NCBI GenBank assembly: GCA_964423545.1
Contig: CAYRFV010000050.1
Coordinates: forward strand, 1-23,583
DNA from: JALOOE01 sp964423545
GTDB lineage: Bacteria > Chloroflexota > Anaerolineae > CG2-30-64-16
Direction of reading: 5' to 3'
DNA: 23,583 nucleotides
Below the pieces are notes generated by a model. That model did not search any database. It was not told the DNA's origin and worked only from the letters and a program-made list of their open reading frames with translations. Positions within the stretch are counted from its first letter, which is position 1; every line of letters begins with the position of its first letter. Of the stretch, positions 6,200 to 13,516 are shown piece after piece. The translations under genes and the position numbers were made by a program.

Positions 6200-7741
6200 A
6201 TGCTGATTCCAAGTATGCTTCTCAAGAAGCTCTACACGATTGGCAGCCTGAGAAACGCGAACGGCGGCGTGGAATTCTCGATCAAGAACCGGCTGAGCGA
6301 CGCCGAGTTCGCGGGGCTGCGCAGCTTGGGCATCGATGGCCGCGAAGCGCAGCGTTCGAGCATCACGCTCCTTCTGAAGGATGGCCGTACGCTGGTCCCG
6401 GACGATGTCACACCGCAGACGCCGCTTGCCTTCCCTCTGCGCGAGACTCTGACCATTCGTCTGCAGATGCCGCCATTGGGTCCTGGCCGTCACGAGATCA
6501 GCATTGCATTCGAGGCGCGGCCCTTCGGCAGCCTGAGGTTCACCGTGGAGGACGCCATTTCGGAGGCGGAACCGGCGACGCCCCGTATCCCGCGCCATCC
6601 CGTCGACGACTACACTCCTGAGATGGTCGGCGCGCGCCAGGCCTTTGTCGCCGAGATGACTGGCAGTAGACTGGAGCATATCCGCCGGTTTTCATTCGAT
6701 CCGCATCTCGTCAAAGGCAACTGCGAGAACTTCACGGGAGTGGCGCAGGTGCCCCTCGGCTTTGCAGGACCGCTGCAGGTGAACGGAGAGCACGCCCAGG
6801 GCGAGTTCATGATCCCGTTGGCGACGACCGAAGGGACCCTGGTGGCTTCGTACAATCGGGGCATGAAGCTGCTCAATCTGTCCGGCGGGGTGAAATGCAC
6901 TGTGGTGGCTGACGCCATGCAGCGCGCGCCAGTGTTCGTCTTTGACGACGCACGCGCCGCGCGTGATTTCGTCGCCTGGGTCAATGCCAATCTGCCCAGG
7001 ATCAAGGAAGAGGCTGAGGCGACCTCGAAGGTCGCCAGGCTTCAGGAAATTGACCCATACCTGGCGAACAAGTTCGCCTTTCTGCGCTTCAACTACACCA
7101 CGGGCGACGCGGCGGGACAGAACATGGTCGGTCGGGCGACCTTTGCAGCATGCAGTTGGCTCATCGATAACTATCCCAACATCCGCCGCTTCTACCTGGA
7201 ATCCAATTTCGCCACCGATAAGAAGGCGTCACAGGTGAATATCATGCGCACGCGCGGCAAGCGCGTGACCGCGGTGGCGACGATCAAACGCGAGGTGTTG
7301 GTGCAGCACATGCGGGTCGAGCCGGCCACGCTAGCGTATCATGCCGGGGTGGCCAACATCGGCGCCTTCATGTCGCATGCCAACAACAATGGCCTTCACT
7401 CCGCCAATGGGATCGCAGCCATGTTCATCGCCACAGGCCAAGATGTGGCGAACGTGGCGGAGTCATCGGCTGGCATTATCTATTCGGAGCTGACGCCGGA
7501 GGGTGACCTGTATCTCTCGCTGACGATTCCTTCGCTGATCGTGGCGACCTATGGCGGCGGAACCGGGCTGCCAACACAGCGCGAATGCCTGGAGCTGTTG
7601 GGGTGCTGGGGCAAGGACAAGGTCTACAGGCTGGCCGAGATCATCGCCGGCGTGGCATTGGCAGGGGAAATCTCGCTGGCCGCGGCGATCTCATCGTCCG
7701 ATTGGGTGTCCAGCCACGAAACCTACGGACGAAACCGGTGA
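6200..7741 (+). CDS. Hydroxymethylglutaryl-CoA reductase (class I-like) with extra N-terminal domain
   Basis: This 513-residue enzyme makes mevalonate from HMG-CoA with reduced nicotinamide cofactor, feeding isoprenoid synthesis. The catalytic domain spans about 135-513 and has all four catalytic residues: Glu211 (TTEGTLVAS), Lys341 (ATDKKAS), Asp415 (ATGQDVANVAES) and His506 (SHETYGRNR). TTGDAAGQNMVG (300-311) matches the cofactor-binding loop. The C-terminal HxxxxNR and the motif spellings fit class I (eukaryote/archaeal type) rather than the NADH-dependent Pseudomonas type. There are no membrane segments. Residues 1-120 form a separate beta-rich domain (KLYTIGSLRN, FSIKNRLSD, LGIDGRE, LPPLGPGRHEI-like end) that ordinary HMG-CoA reductases lack. 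It resembles small C-glycoside deglycosidase beta-subunit-type (DUF6379) domains as I recall them, which is unverified. No other mevalonate gene is nearby. Confidence 0.92.
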   Translation: MLIPSMLLKKLYTIGSLRNANGGVEFSIKNRLSDAEFAGLRSLGIDGREAQRSSITLLLKDGRTLVPDDVTPQTPLAFPLRETLTIRLQMPPLGPGRHEISIAFEARPFGSLRFTVEDAISEAEPATPRIPRHPVDDYTPEMVGARQAFVAEMTGSRLEHIRRFSFDPHLVKGNCENFTGVAQVPLGFAGPLQVNGEHAQGEFMIPLATTEGTLVASYNRGMKLLNLSGGVKCTVVADAMQRAPVFVFDDARAARDFVAWVNANLPRIKEEAEATSKVARLQEIDPYLANKFAFLRFNYTTGDAAGQNMVGRATFAACSWLIDNYPNIRRFYLESNFATDKKASQVNIMRTRGKRVTAVATIKREVLVQHMRVEPATLAYHAGVANIGAFMSHANNNGLHSANGIAAMFIATGQDVANVAESSAGIIYSELTPEGDLYLSLTIPSLIVATYGGGTGLPTQRECLELLGCWGKDKVYRLAEIIAGVALAGEISLAAAISSSDWVSSHETYGRNR

Positions 7742-7898
7742 CGGCTGAGGGGAAAGCGGGAGACCGGAATCGAACGGCCGGCGCCCCCGATCCTCGCCGC
7801 CCACCTCAAGGTCATTCCCGTGCCGGAGGAATCCATCCGTTGCTCCGCGGGACTTACCATCTGCCACCGCGGTGGACGCCTGCTCCCCGAGATTTCGC

Positions 7899-9002
7899 TC
7901 ACTCCTGACCAGCCTGCGTTTCGATGAGGCGAGCCAAAGTCTGCAGACGCGCGATATCGGCACCCACCGGCACGCGATCGGCGATCCCCACGATCATCCG
8001 GCCGTCCGCTGCAGCCTGTGCAGCAGCGTCCCTCACGGCTGCCTCGAACTCGGCCTGGTCGTGCTCCGGCAGCAGCAGGTCCTGCGGGATCCCGCCCCAC
8101 AGGATCAGGTCGGGGCCGGCGGCCGATCGCGCTTCAGCCAGGGTGGCGTCGCTCTGCGGCGGCGGGGCGACCCCTTCGACCGCATCGACCCCGGCCTGGG
8201 CGAGCAGCGGCAGCAACCGGCGCACCGGCCCGCCCGCGTGAACCACCAACTGCTTGCCCTGGGCGTGCGCCGCGGCCGACGACCGGCGATAGCTTTCAGC
8301 CATCTGCTCGCGAAAGACGCGAGGTGAGATGTACTGCCCATCCAGGTTATCCGGGGCGAGCAGCACATCGCCCGGCAGGCTCGCAATCTGAACTGCCAGC
8401 GCCTCCAGCTTCTCCTCCAGTGCCGCCAACATCTCCAGCAGGATCGGACGGCCCTCACCCATCAACAGCATCAATCCTTCGCCCCAGCCGAGCAGCGTGT
8501 GCAGCAGGTCAGAGTACGGGCGCATAGGCAGCTCCAGGGCGATGACCGCGGCGTGCGCGTGCAAGATATCCGGCTGGCCGGCGACAGGTGAACGCTCGCT
8601 GTCAAGGATGTACTGCCTTGCGGCGACCACCGCACGTGCGGCGGGTAGATCGCTTTCGCTCTTCACGGGGTATTCGGTCTGCCACCAATCGCCATCCGGT
8701 CCCAGCGACCAGCGCGCGGTCAGCATCCCGGCGGGCGTGTCGTAGCGGATGATGCGTTGCTCTTGTTCCTTCTCGGTGATGACAGAGATGCCCGTGTGCT
8801 CCACACGCCATGGCTGCTCGACCAGCCAGGCGCTGACGCCGAGCGCCTCGGCCACCTGAGCCAGCGACCGGCCGCGCCATGCTTCAGGCAGCGTGCCGTG
8901 TGACTGATGCCACCGGTGCCAAAGCGTCAGGTCGGGCAGATAGGGAATGCGCGATGGGGCGGTCCGATCGAAGCAATTGAGGAGGCTGTCCTGTGCAGTC
9001 AT
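7899..9002 (-). CDS. Uroporphyrinogen decarboxylase-like (URO-D/MtaA superfamily) protein
   Basis: This 367-residue cytoplasmic TIM-barrel protein is of the COG0407 type. ATG 9002 (MTAQDSLLNCF) is preferred: AAGGA lies about ten bases upstream and the start agrees with the family's usual R-I-P-Y-L-P opening, whereas the open frame back to 9095 adds unconserved residues. Family marks are YDTPAGMLTARWSL (~88-101), LLAPDNLDGQYISP, the barrel strand VVHAGGPVRRLLPLLAQAGVDAVEGVAPPP, and ILWGGIPQDLL. True HemE enzymes act on uroporphyrinogen with conserved arginine/aspartate motifs that I do not see. Corrinoid methyltransferase relatives carry His-x-Cys zinc ligands, which here read HAGG. The substrate is therefore unknown; methyl transfer is a family possibility only. 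The gene follows the aldo/keto reductase on the same strand, separated by a hairpin. Confidence 0.75.
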   Translation of the reverse strand: MTAQDSLLNCFDRTAPSRIPYLPDLTLWHRWHQSHGTLPEAWRGRSLAQVAEALGVSAWLVEQPWRVEHTGISVITEKEQEQRIIRYDTPAGMLTARWSLGPDGDWWQTEYPVKSESDLPAARAVVAARQYILDSERSPVAGQPDILHAHAAVIALELPMRPYSDLLHTLLGWGEGLMLLMGEGRPILLEMLAALEEKLEALAVQIASLPGDVLLAPDNLDGQYISPRVFREQMAESYRRSSAAAHAQGKQLVVHAGGPVRRLLPLLAQAGVDAVEGVAPPPQSDATLAEARSAAGPDLILWGGIPQDLLLPEHDQAEFEAAVRDAAAQAAADGRMIVGIADRVPVGADIARLQTLARLIETQAGQE

Positions 9003-9044
9003 GGGGGTCCGTTCCTTCAAGGGAGTTGCCATGGATGCGGGAAC

Positions 9045-9093
9045 GATCGAGCGAAGGGCCCCTGCTGCATGTCTGGCGCCCTTCGCTTCGATC
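9045..9093. repeat. 14-bp inverted repeat between aldo/keto reductase and UroD-like gene
   Basis: GATCGAGCGAAGGG (9045-9058) pairs with CCCTTCGC-T-TCGATC (9079-9093), with a single bulged T and a 20-base loop. It lies 51 bases after the reductase stop in the minus direction and 43 before the next start. There is no T-run, so it may be a processing or stabilising stem rather than a terminator. Confidence 0.7.
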
Positions 9094-9143
9094 AACCCGT
9101 TGGCGGCGTCTCTTGTCCGGTGAGATGCGAACGCGTGTGCCTG

Positions 9144-10130
9144 CTACCAGGCATAGGCTTCCGGCGCCTCTCCGCCGGGGCCGGGGAAGATGGCGTCGAG
9201 CTTCTTCAGGCTTTCATCCGAAAGCTCGATCGCCAGTGCGCGCAGGCTGCCATCGAGCTGCGCGATCGTGCGCGGACCGATGATCGGCGCAGCGACGACC
9301 GGATTGTGCAGCAGCCAGGCCAGCGCGACGTCGGCCGGCTTCTCGCCCATCTCGGCGCACAACGCTTCCCATGACTCCAGCTTGTCTCGGTTCTTTTCGA
9401 TGGCCTGCTGGATGCGCTCGGAGGTGCGGCGTCCACCGGTCGCATCCCCGGATGCACTGCTGCCCAGCACGCCGGCCAGCAACCCGCCGGCCAGGGGGCT
9501 CCAGGGGATGATGCTCAGACCAAACGCGCGGCACGCCGGTGCAACTTCCAGCTCGATCATGCGCGCGTTCAGATTGTAGAGGCTCTGCTCGGACACCAGG
9601 CCCATGAAGTTGCGCGCCTGGGCCGCCCCCTGAGCCTGGGCGATGTGCCAGCCGGCGAAGTTGCTGCTGCCCACGTAGATCACCTTGCCCTGCTGCACCA
9701 ACACTTCCATTGCCTGCCAGATCTCCGCCCACGGCGTCTCGCGCGCAATGTGGTGCATCTGGTAAAGGTCGATGCGGTCCGTCTGCATGCGGCGCAGACT
9801 CTCGTCGCATGCGCGGCGAATGTGGTGCGCCGAGAGACGAGACTCGTTGGGCCATTCCCCCATCCCGCCGTAGACCTTGGTCGCCAGGACGACCTTGTCG
9901 CGCCGCCCGCCGCCCTGCGCCAGCCAGCGGCCGATGATCTGCTCGGTGATCCCCTCCCCGCGTTTTCCGCCGTAGACGTTGGCTGTGTCGAAGAAGTTGA
10001 TGCCGAGCTCGAGCGCGCGATCCATGATCGAGAAGGCATCCGCTTCCGTGGTCTGCGGGCCGAAGTTCATGGTTCCCAGACACAGCCGGCTGACTTTCAG
10101 GCCGGTGCGGCCGAGTTGGGTGTACTGCAT
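9144..10130 (-). CDS. Aldo/keto reductase
   Basis: This 328-residue NADPH-dependent oxidoreductase has the (beta/alpha)8 fold and acts in the cytoplasm on an unknown carbonyl compound. The start LGRTGLKVSRLCLGTMNFG is typical of the YhdN/Tas-like group. The catalytic tetrad is complete: Asp48 and Tyr53 (FFDTANVYGG), Lys85 (ATKVYGG) and His126 (LYQMHH). IGPRTIAQLDGSL near the C-terminus is the cofactor phosphate-binding loop. ATG 10130 is chosen because AGGAG lies nine bases upstream and homologues start here. The open frame further upstream runs through two hairpin repeats and is not protein-like. It lies between the exported-protein pair and the UroD-like gene on the same strand, though the intervening hairpins argue against one simple transcript. 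Confidence 0.93.
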   Translation of the reverse strand: MQYTQLGRTGLKVSRLCLGTMNFGPQTTEADAFSIMDRALELGINFFDTANVYGGKRGEGITEQIIGRWLAQGGGRRDKVVLATKVYGGMGEWPNESRLSAHHIRRACDESLRRMQTDRIDLYQMHHIARETPWAEIWQAMEVLVQQGKVIYVGSSNFAGWHIAQAQGAAQARNFMGLVSEQSLYNLNARMIELEVAPACRAFGLSIIPWSPLAGGLLAGVLGSSASGDATGGRRTSERIQQAIEKNRDKLESWEALCAEMGEKPADVALAWLLHNPVVAAPIIGPRTIAQLDGSLRALAIELSDESLKKLDAIFPGPGGEAPEAYAW

Positions 10131-10156
10131 GATTTCACTCTCCTGTTCCACTGCCA

Positions 10157-10186
10157 GCCTGACCTCCGCACAAGCGGAGGCCAGGC
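10157..10186. repeat. REP-like palindrome, copy 1
   Basis: GCCTGACCTCCGC and GCGGAGGCCAGGC pair with one mismatch around the tetraloop ACAA. This copy lies just upstream of the aldo/keto reductase ribosome site, so it would be in that gene's 5' leader. Confidence 0.8.
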
Positions 10187-10219
10187 GATAGCGGCCAATG
10201 CCGCCTGTTTGCCCTTCAG

Positions 10220-10247
10220 CTGACCTCCGCACAAGCGGAGGCCAGGC
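10220..10247. repeat. REP-like palindrome, copy 2
   Basis: This is an exact 28-base repeat of 10159-10186, with a period of 61 bases, again with CCTCCGC/GCGGAGG arms and an ACAA loop. It starts 20 bases past the stop of the PA14 gene (minus strand), where a stem could end or protect that transcript. Confidence 0.8.
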
Positions 10248-10266
10248 CGACTTCATAGCCGCGTGC

Positions 10267-11058
10267 CTAGCCAGGGAACCATCCCGCCGCAGTCTTTGAG
10301 CATTTGTACGTCTGCAGCGGCACATTCGGATCGCAGCTGACGGGGAACTGCGCCCATGAGTCGGGCGTGCAGTTTCCCCAGATCACGATTTGCGGCTCAG
10401 TCTCGATCGATCCCATGTTCGGTGCGTTCCAGGCGCCGTTCGACTGGAAGCATGCGGACTGATGCAAGCCCTGCTGGATGCACGGTGTGTAGTCACCGAA
10501 TTCCGTCTGAACGCTCGTCGCCGATTGCGGGCTGCAATTGCCTGACGGCGGCGGCGGAGGAGGAGGGACTGGCGTCGGTGGCGGCGTCGTGCCAGGTTTG
10601 GAGAAGGCCCAATTGACGTACACATAGGCTACCTGCGTGTATTCCCGATACAACACCTCAATGCGGTGCACACCCTCCCACATGCCGATGTTGATGCTGA
10701 ATGTTTTCCCCGACGCTCCCGCGTTTCGGGTGTCCAGCCACGTGATGCCGTCGACGATCAGGGTGACCTCATCATCGGCAGTCAGCGTGAAAACGTAGTT
10801 GCCCGCATAGAAGAAGGCGTCCGTGGTGAAGCGTCCGGTGAAGTTGTCCACCGGCACCGCAGGGCTGGGCGAACCGGTTCCCCAGTTGAAGGAGACGAAG
10901 CTGTTGTAGGCGGTCGTTACAGGCGAACCGGCCCAGTCCAGGTTATTGAAATAGTCGAGGCGCCAGACGTTGCCGCTCTGCGCAGTCGTTGGCGTGACGC
11001 CGCCCAAGGAAGTGAGGCAGAGGACGGCGATGACAACCAGTGGGATGAAACGTTTCAT
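10267..11058 (-). CDS. Exported PA14-domain protein with Cys-rich tail
   Basis: This is a 263-residue secreted protein of unknown role. Residues 1-27 are a signal peptide (MKRF, hydrophobic core, TTAQ). Residues ~30-152 look like a PA14 beta-barrel: WRLDYFNNLDWAGSP at the start, then FTGRFTTDAFFYAGNYVFTLTADDEVTLIVDG and HRIEVLYREYTQVAYVYVNW, a pattern seen in carbohydrate-binding and adhesive proteins. A proline-rich linker (TPPPTPVPPPPPPP) leads to a ~90-residue tail with six cysteines, probably disulfide bonded outside the cell, that I do not recognise. GGAG precedes the ATG by about seven bases. The gene starts 29 bases after the stop of the 567-residue exported protein, so they are probably co-expressed. 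Binding to a glycan is an inference from PA14. Confidence 0.82.
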   Translation of the reverse strand: MKRFIPLVVIAVLCLTSLGGVTPTTAQSGNVWRLDYFNNLDWAGSPVTTAYNSFVSFNWGTGSPSPAVPVDNFTGRFTTDAFFYAGNYVFTLTADDEVTLIVDGITWLDTRNAGASGKTFSINIGMWEGVHRIEVLYREYTQVAYVYVNWAFSKPGTTPPPTPVPPPPPPPSGNCSPQSATSVQTEFGDYTPCIQQGLHQSACFQSNGAWNAPNMGSIETEPQIVIWGNCTPDSWAQFPVSCDPNVPLQTYKCSKTAAGWFPG

Positions 11059-11087
11059 GGTTTGGCTCCTTTTCGGCGTCTGTCGCG

Positions 11088-12791
11088 CTACTTCCTCGCT
11101 GGAGGGGTCGGCTTGATCGGCGCAAGCTTGACCGGCGCAGCGCCCGCCGCCTCGGTGATCGTCAGCTTGCCGCTGACGGGCTTAGTCGGATCCAGGCGCC
11201 CTACGAAGACCGCGTAGGTTCCCTCTGGCGCGCCGGCGATGCTGAGAGCCGGATTTGCGTTCGCACCCTGCTCCGTGTCATCGCTGCACCACACGGCCTC
11301 TTTGGGTCCCAGCACCAGCAGCGAAGCATCGCTGTTCCCCTCGAAGAAAACATTCAGATTCTTCGACTGGCCTGCCAGGTTGAACACGAAACTGGGGACG
11401 CCCACCAGGCCCGCGCAGCCCTTCTCCTTGATCGGCATTGCGAACAGCGGGATCTTGCCTTCGGCAGTGACCTGCGTGGTGGTCATGACTGAGCCTGCCT
11501 GCAGCTTGGGCGCCAGCTTCGCGCCTTCCTCGATCAGCTTCGCCAGCGCACTTCTCTCGATTTCAGGGGCCGGTTGCGCCGGGGCCTCGGCCAGCGCCGG
11601 CCGCGAGATCAGGCTGCTCAGATTGAAGCTGGCAACGCTCAACTCGCGCTTTGTGGTCAGCGCCAGGATGCCGGGGATCAGCTGATTTCGCTTCGCGCTG
11701 CCGATCCAAATGCGATAGGCGCCCTCAACGGGCTTCTCCAGCTTGATGACCGGATCGAGCACCTGCTCGGTGGCATCGTCGTTGCACAGCAGCTTCCCGT
11801 CGGGCGTCAGAATCATCAGCGTCGGGTCATCCTTGCTGTAGAAGAAGATCTGCGCGAAGTCGGCCTTTCCGCTCCAGTTCACGATCACTGTCGGGTTCTG
11901 GTTGACGAAGCCGCTGCACGCCCTGTTCAGCATGGCGGCATCGACCTCGCCTCCGCCGTTCACGCTGAGTATGGTCGGGTCCAGCGGGAAGCCGGCCTGC
12001 AGGTCGAGCGTGAACAGGGCGGTGTTCAGCCTCTTCGCAGCTTCCGAGGCCAGGGTCAAGGTCAAGCCGACGCTGCCCCAGACATTCTGGTCATAGTCCA
12101 CCAGCTTCAGAGTGGCGCCGGATTTCTGGAACTTCATCACGATCGGCTTGCTGTTCTTCTTGCCGTCTCTGTCGGTCAGAGTCACGGTGATGGCGCCGTC
12201 GCCGCTGTCTTTCCAGCTCCCCTTCTCAACGATCGTGCTTTTGCCCAGGAAGGTAGTCGTGAATTCGGCCGAGCCGTCCGGGTTCAGGCGCAGGAGGAAG
12301 ATGCGGCCTGCAGCATCGGCCGCAGGCAGCGAGGCGACATACGTTGCGCCGGGCGCCTGCTGGCCACTGGGCCGGCCTGGCCCGGGTGTGGTGGTGGGCA
12401 TGACGATGCGGGTGCGCGTGACAGCGGGGGTCGCGGCGATCTGGGGTGCGGCCGTTCCCTGTGGCTGCATCAGCCCCGTGCAGCGCCAGTTGATCTCAGC
12501 GGTCTTGCTGGCGGCCGAGACGACACAGGCCGGGTAGCAGCCGCCCTTTGCTGCGTCCAGTCGGAACCACCAGGTGTCGCTGTTGGGGTTGTAGCCCTCG
12601 GTTTCTTTGATCGCGCCTTGCTTGGCGCAGTCGCTCTGCTCGGCGATCCGCCTGGCGTCTGCCTCCGATAGTTTCGGCGCCGGCGTCGCCGCTGCGCCTT
12701 GCGGCGCAGGAGCCGAGAAGACGGGCGCAGCGACGACGACAATCATCACTGCGAGGAGGGCAAGAGCGCCGAAAATCGGTATCTTGCGCAT
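11088..12791 (-). CDS. Exported multidomain protein: Cys domain, NlpE-like domain, duplicated beta domain
   Basis: The product has 567 residues, starting at ATG 12791 with GGAG seven bases upstream. Residues 1-27 are a signal peptide. Residues 38-107 form a four-Cys domain (C55, C85, C89, C104; GCYPACVV...AEINWRCTG) of a type I associate with Chloroflexota secreted proteins. After a Thr/Pro linker, 148-247 resembles the NlpE N-terminal barrel (LPAADAAGRIFLLRLNPDG, GSWKDSGDG, VWGSVGLTL). Two related beta-sandwich units follow (~258-382 and ~440-548), each with an early Cys, a D-x-x-L-x-x-L/I-x-P line, a C-x-DD motif (C336 NDD, C502 SDD) and G-x-Y near the end. The tail is proline rich. There is no anchor. 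It is the first gene of a pair with the PA14 protein. The function is unknown; a surface or extracellular binding role is plausible. Confidence 0.8.
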   Translation of the reverse strand: MRKIPIFGALALLAVMIVVVAAPVFSAPAPQGAAATPAPKLSEADARRIAEQSDCAKQGAIKETEGYNPNSDTWWFRLDAAKGGCYPACVVSAASKTAEINWRCTGLMQPQGTAAPQIAATPAVTRTRIVMPTTTPGPGRPSGQQAPGATYVASLPAADAAGRIFLLRLNPDGSAEFTTTFLGKSTIVEKGSWKDSGDGAITVTLTDRDGKKNSKPIVMKFQKSGATLKLVDYDQNVWGSVGLTLTLASEAAKRLNTALFTLDLQAGFPLDPTILSVNGGGEVDAAMLNRACSGFVNQNPTVIVNWSGKADFAQIFFYSKDDPTLMILTPDGKLLCNDDATEQVLDPVIKLEKPVEGAYRIWIGSAKRNQLIPGILALTTKRELSVASFNLSSLISRPALAEAPAQPAPEIERSALAKLIEEGAKLAPKLQAGSVMTTTQVTAEGKIPLFAMPIKEKGCAGLVGVPSFVFNLAGQSKNLNVFFEGNSDASLLVLGPKEAVWCSDDTEQGANANPALSIAGAPEGTYAVFVGRLDPTKPVSGKLTITEAAGAAPVKLAPIKPTPPARK

Positions 12792-12882
12792 GTGAGGTCT
12801 CCTTTCACTGGCACATGATGGGATCTGGCCGGCGCTGAACGCGCCGGGAACCCTGAAGCGGTCGGGGTGCATGCCGAGAACG

Positions 12883-12891
12883 GATTATACC
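12883..12891 (-). promoter_or_regulatory. Extended -10 promoter of the exported-protein pair
   Basis: The minus strand reads TGGTATAAT, a perfect -10 box with the TGn extension; no good -35 box is visible. Transcription would begin near 12876, about 85 bases before the ATG at 12791. Confidence 0.55.
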
Positions 12892-12920
12892 ACGGACGCC
12901 GCATATGCCCGGCGGTTCCG

Positions 12921-12942
12921 GCGCCGCTTTTCTTCGCGGCGC
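12921..12942 (-). terminator. Stem-loop after sixA
   Basis: GCGCCGC and GCGGCGC form a perfect 7-bp GC stem around an eight-base loop, 15 bases after the sixA stop. It lacks a downstream T-run, so terminator function is inferred mainly from its place between sixA and the next promoter. Confidence 0.4.
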
Positions 12943-12956
12943 GAGGCGGTGCTCGA

Positions 12957-13439
12957 TCAGCCCAGGGTGCGGCCGGCCGCCTTGAAGACCCTGGGCGGAA
13001 TCAACCACACCAGTTCGCCGCGCAACGCTTGCGGATCAATGATCTCAACACAGGCGAAACCCGCGCGCGCCATCTTGACATCGCCACCCGTCAGAGCGCG
13101 GATCGTGTACGAGAAATCCGGTTCGTGGCCGACGACCATCAGGTCGCCTCCTGCGTGGCGCTCGATCAACGCGCCGAGGGCCGGTCCATCAAAGCCAGGG
13201 ACGAGCGCCGGCTCCACCTTCGCCGGAATGCCCAGCGCACTGGCGACTACCTCAGCAGTCTGGCTGGCGCGGCGATATGGGCTGGTCAGGATGGCGGCCA
13301 ACTCAAACTTGAGGCCGGCGATGCCCTCGGCGATGGTCTTCATCTCCTTGAGGCCTTTGTCGGTCAGGGGCCGTTCGCTGTCGGGCCCGGTCCAATTCGG
13401 CCAATCGGCCTCGCCATGACGCAAAAAATAGATGCGCAT
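12957..13439 (-). CDS. sixA: SixA-type phosphohistidine phosphatase
   Basis: This 160-residue cytoplasmic enzyme belongs to the histidine phosphatase (RHG) superfamily; E. coli SixA removes phosphate from phosphohistidine in signalling and PTS proteins. RHGEA at 7-11 holds the nucleophilic His8. LTSPYRRASQTAE (51-63) supplies the conserved arginine, and VGHEPD carries the second catalytic His105. The short length and absence of a large insert fit SixA rather than phosphoglycerate mutase. AGGAG lies about seven bases before the ATG. It diverges from the DUF72 gene with 77 bases between the starts. The physiological target is unknown, and no PTS or histidine kinase gene lies nearby. Confidence 0.88.
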   Translation of the reverse strand: MRIYFLRHGEADWPNWTGPDSERPLTDKGLKEMKTIAEGIAGLKFELAAILTSPYRRASQTAEVVASALGIPAKVEPALVPGFDGPALGALIERHAGGDLMVVGHEPDFSYTIRALTGGDVKMARAGFACVEIIDPQALRGELVWLIPPRVFKAAGRTLG

Positions 13440-13455
13440 CGATCTTCTCCTGCGG

Positions 13456-13461
13456 TATAAT
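13456..13461 (+). promoter_or_regulatory. Possible -10 box for the DUF72 gene
   Basis: A perfect TATAAT lies 55 bases before ATG 13517 in the short divergent gap. No matching -35 box is found at 16-18 bases, so this is a partial promoter call. Confidence 0.4.
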
Positions 13462-13516
13462 GAGCCTGGCGCACGCGCCGCCTTCGCTCTCAGCCATTGG
13501 CGTCCGGGGAGGTATC

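Noticed and set aside
7742..7898. AATCGAAC near 7766, like a tRNA T-loop in reverse
   Set aside because: The flanking stem does not pair and no acceptor, D-arm or anticodon arm can be drawn. The gap holds nothing else I can support.
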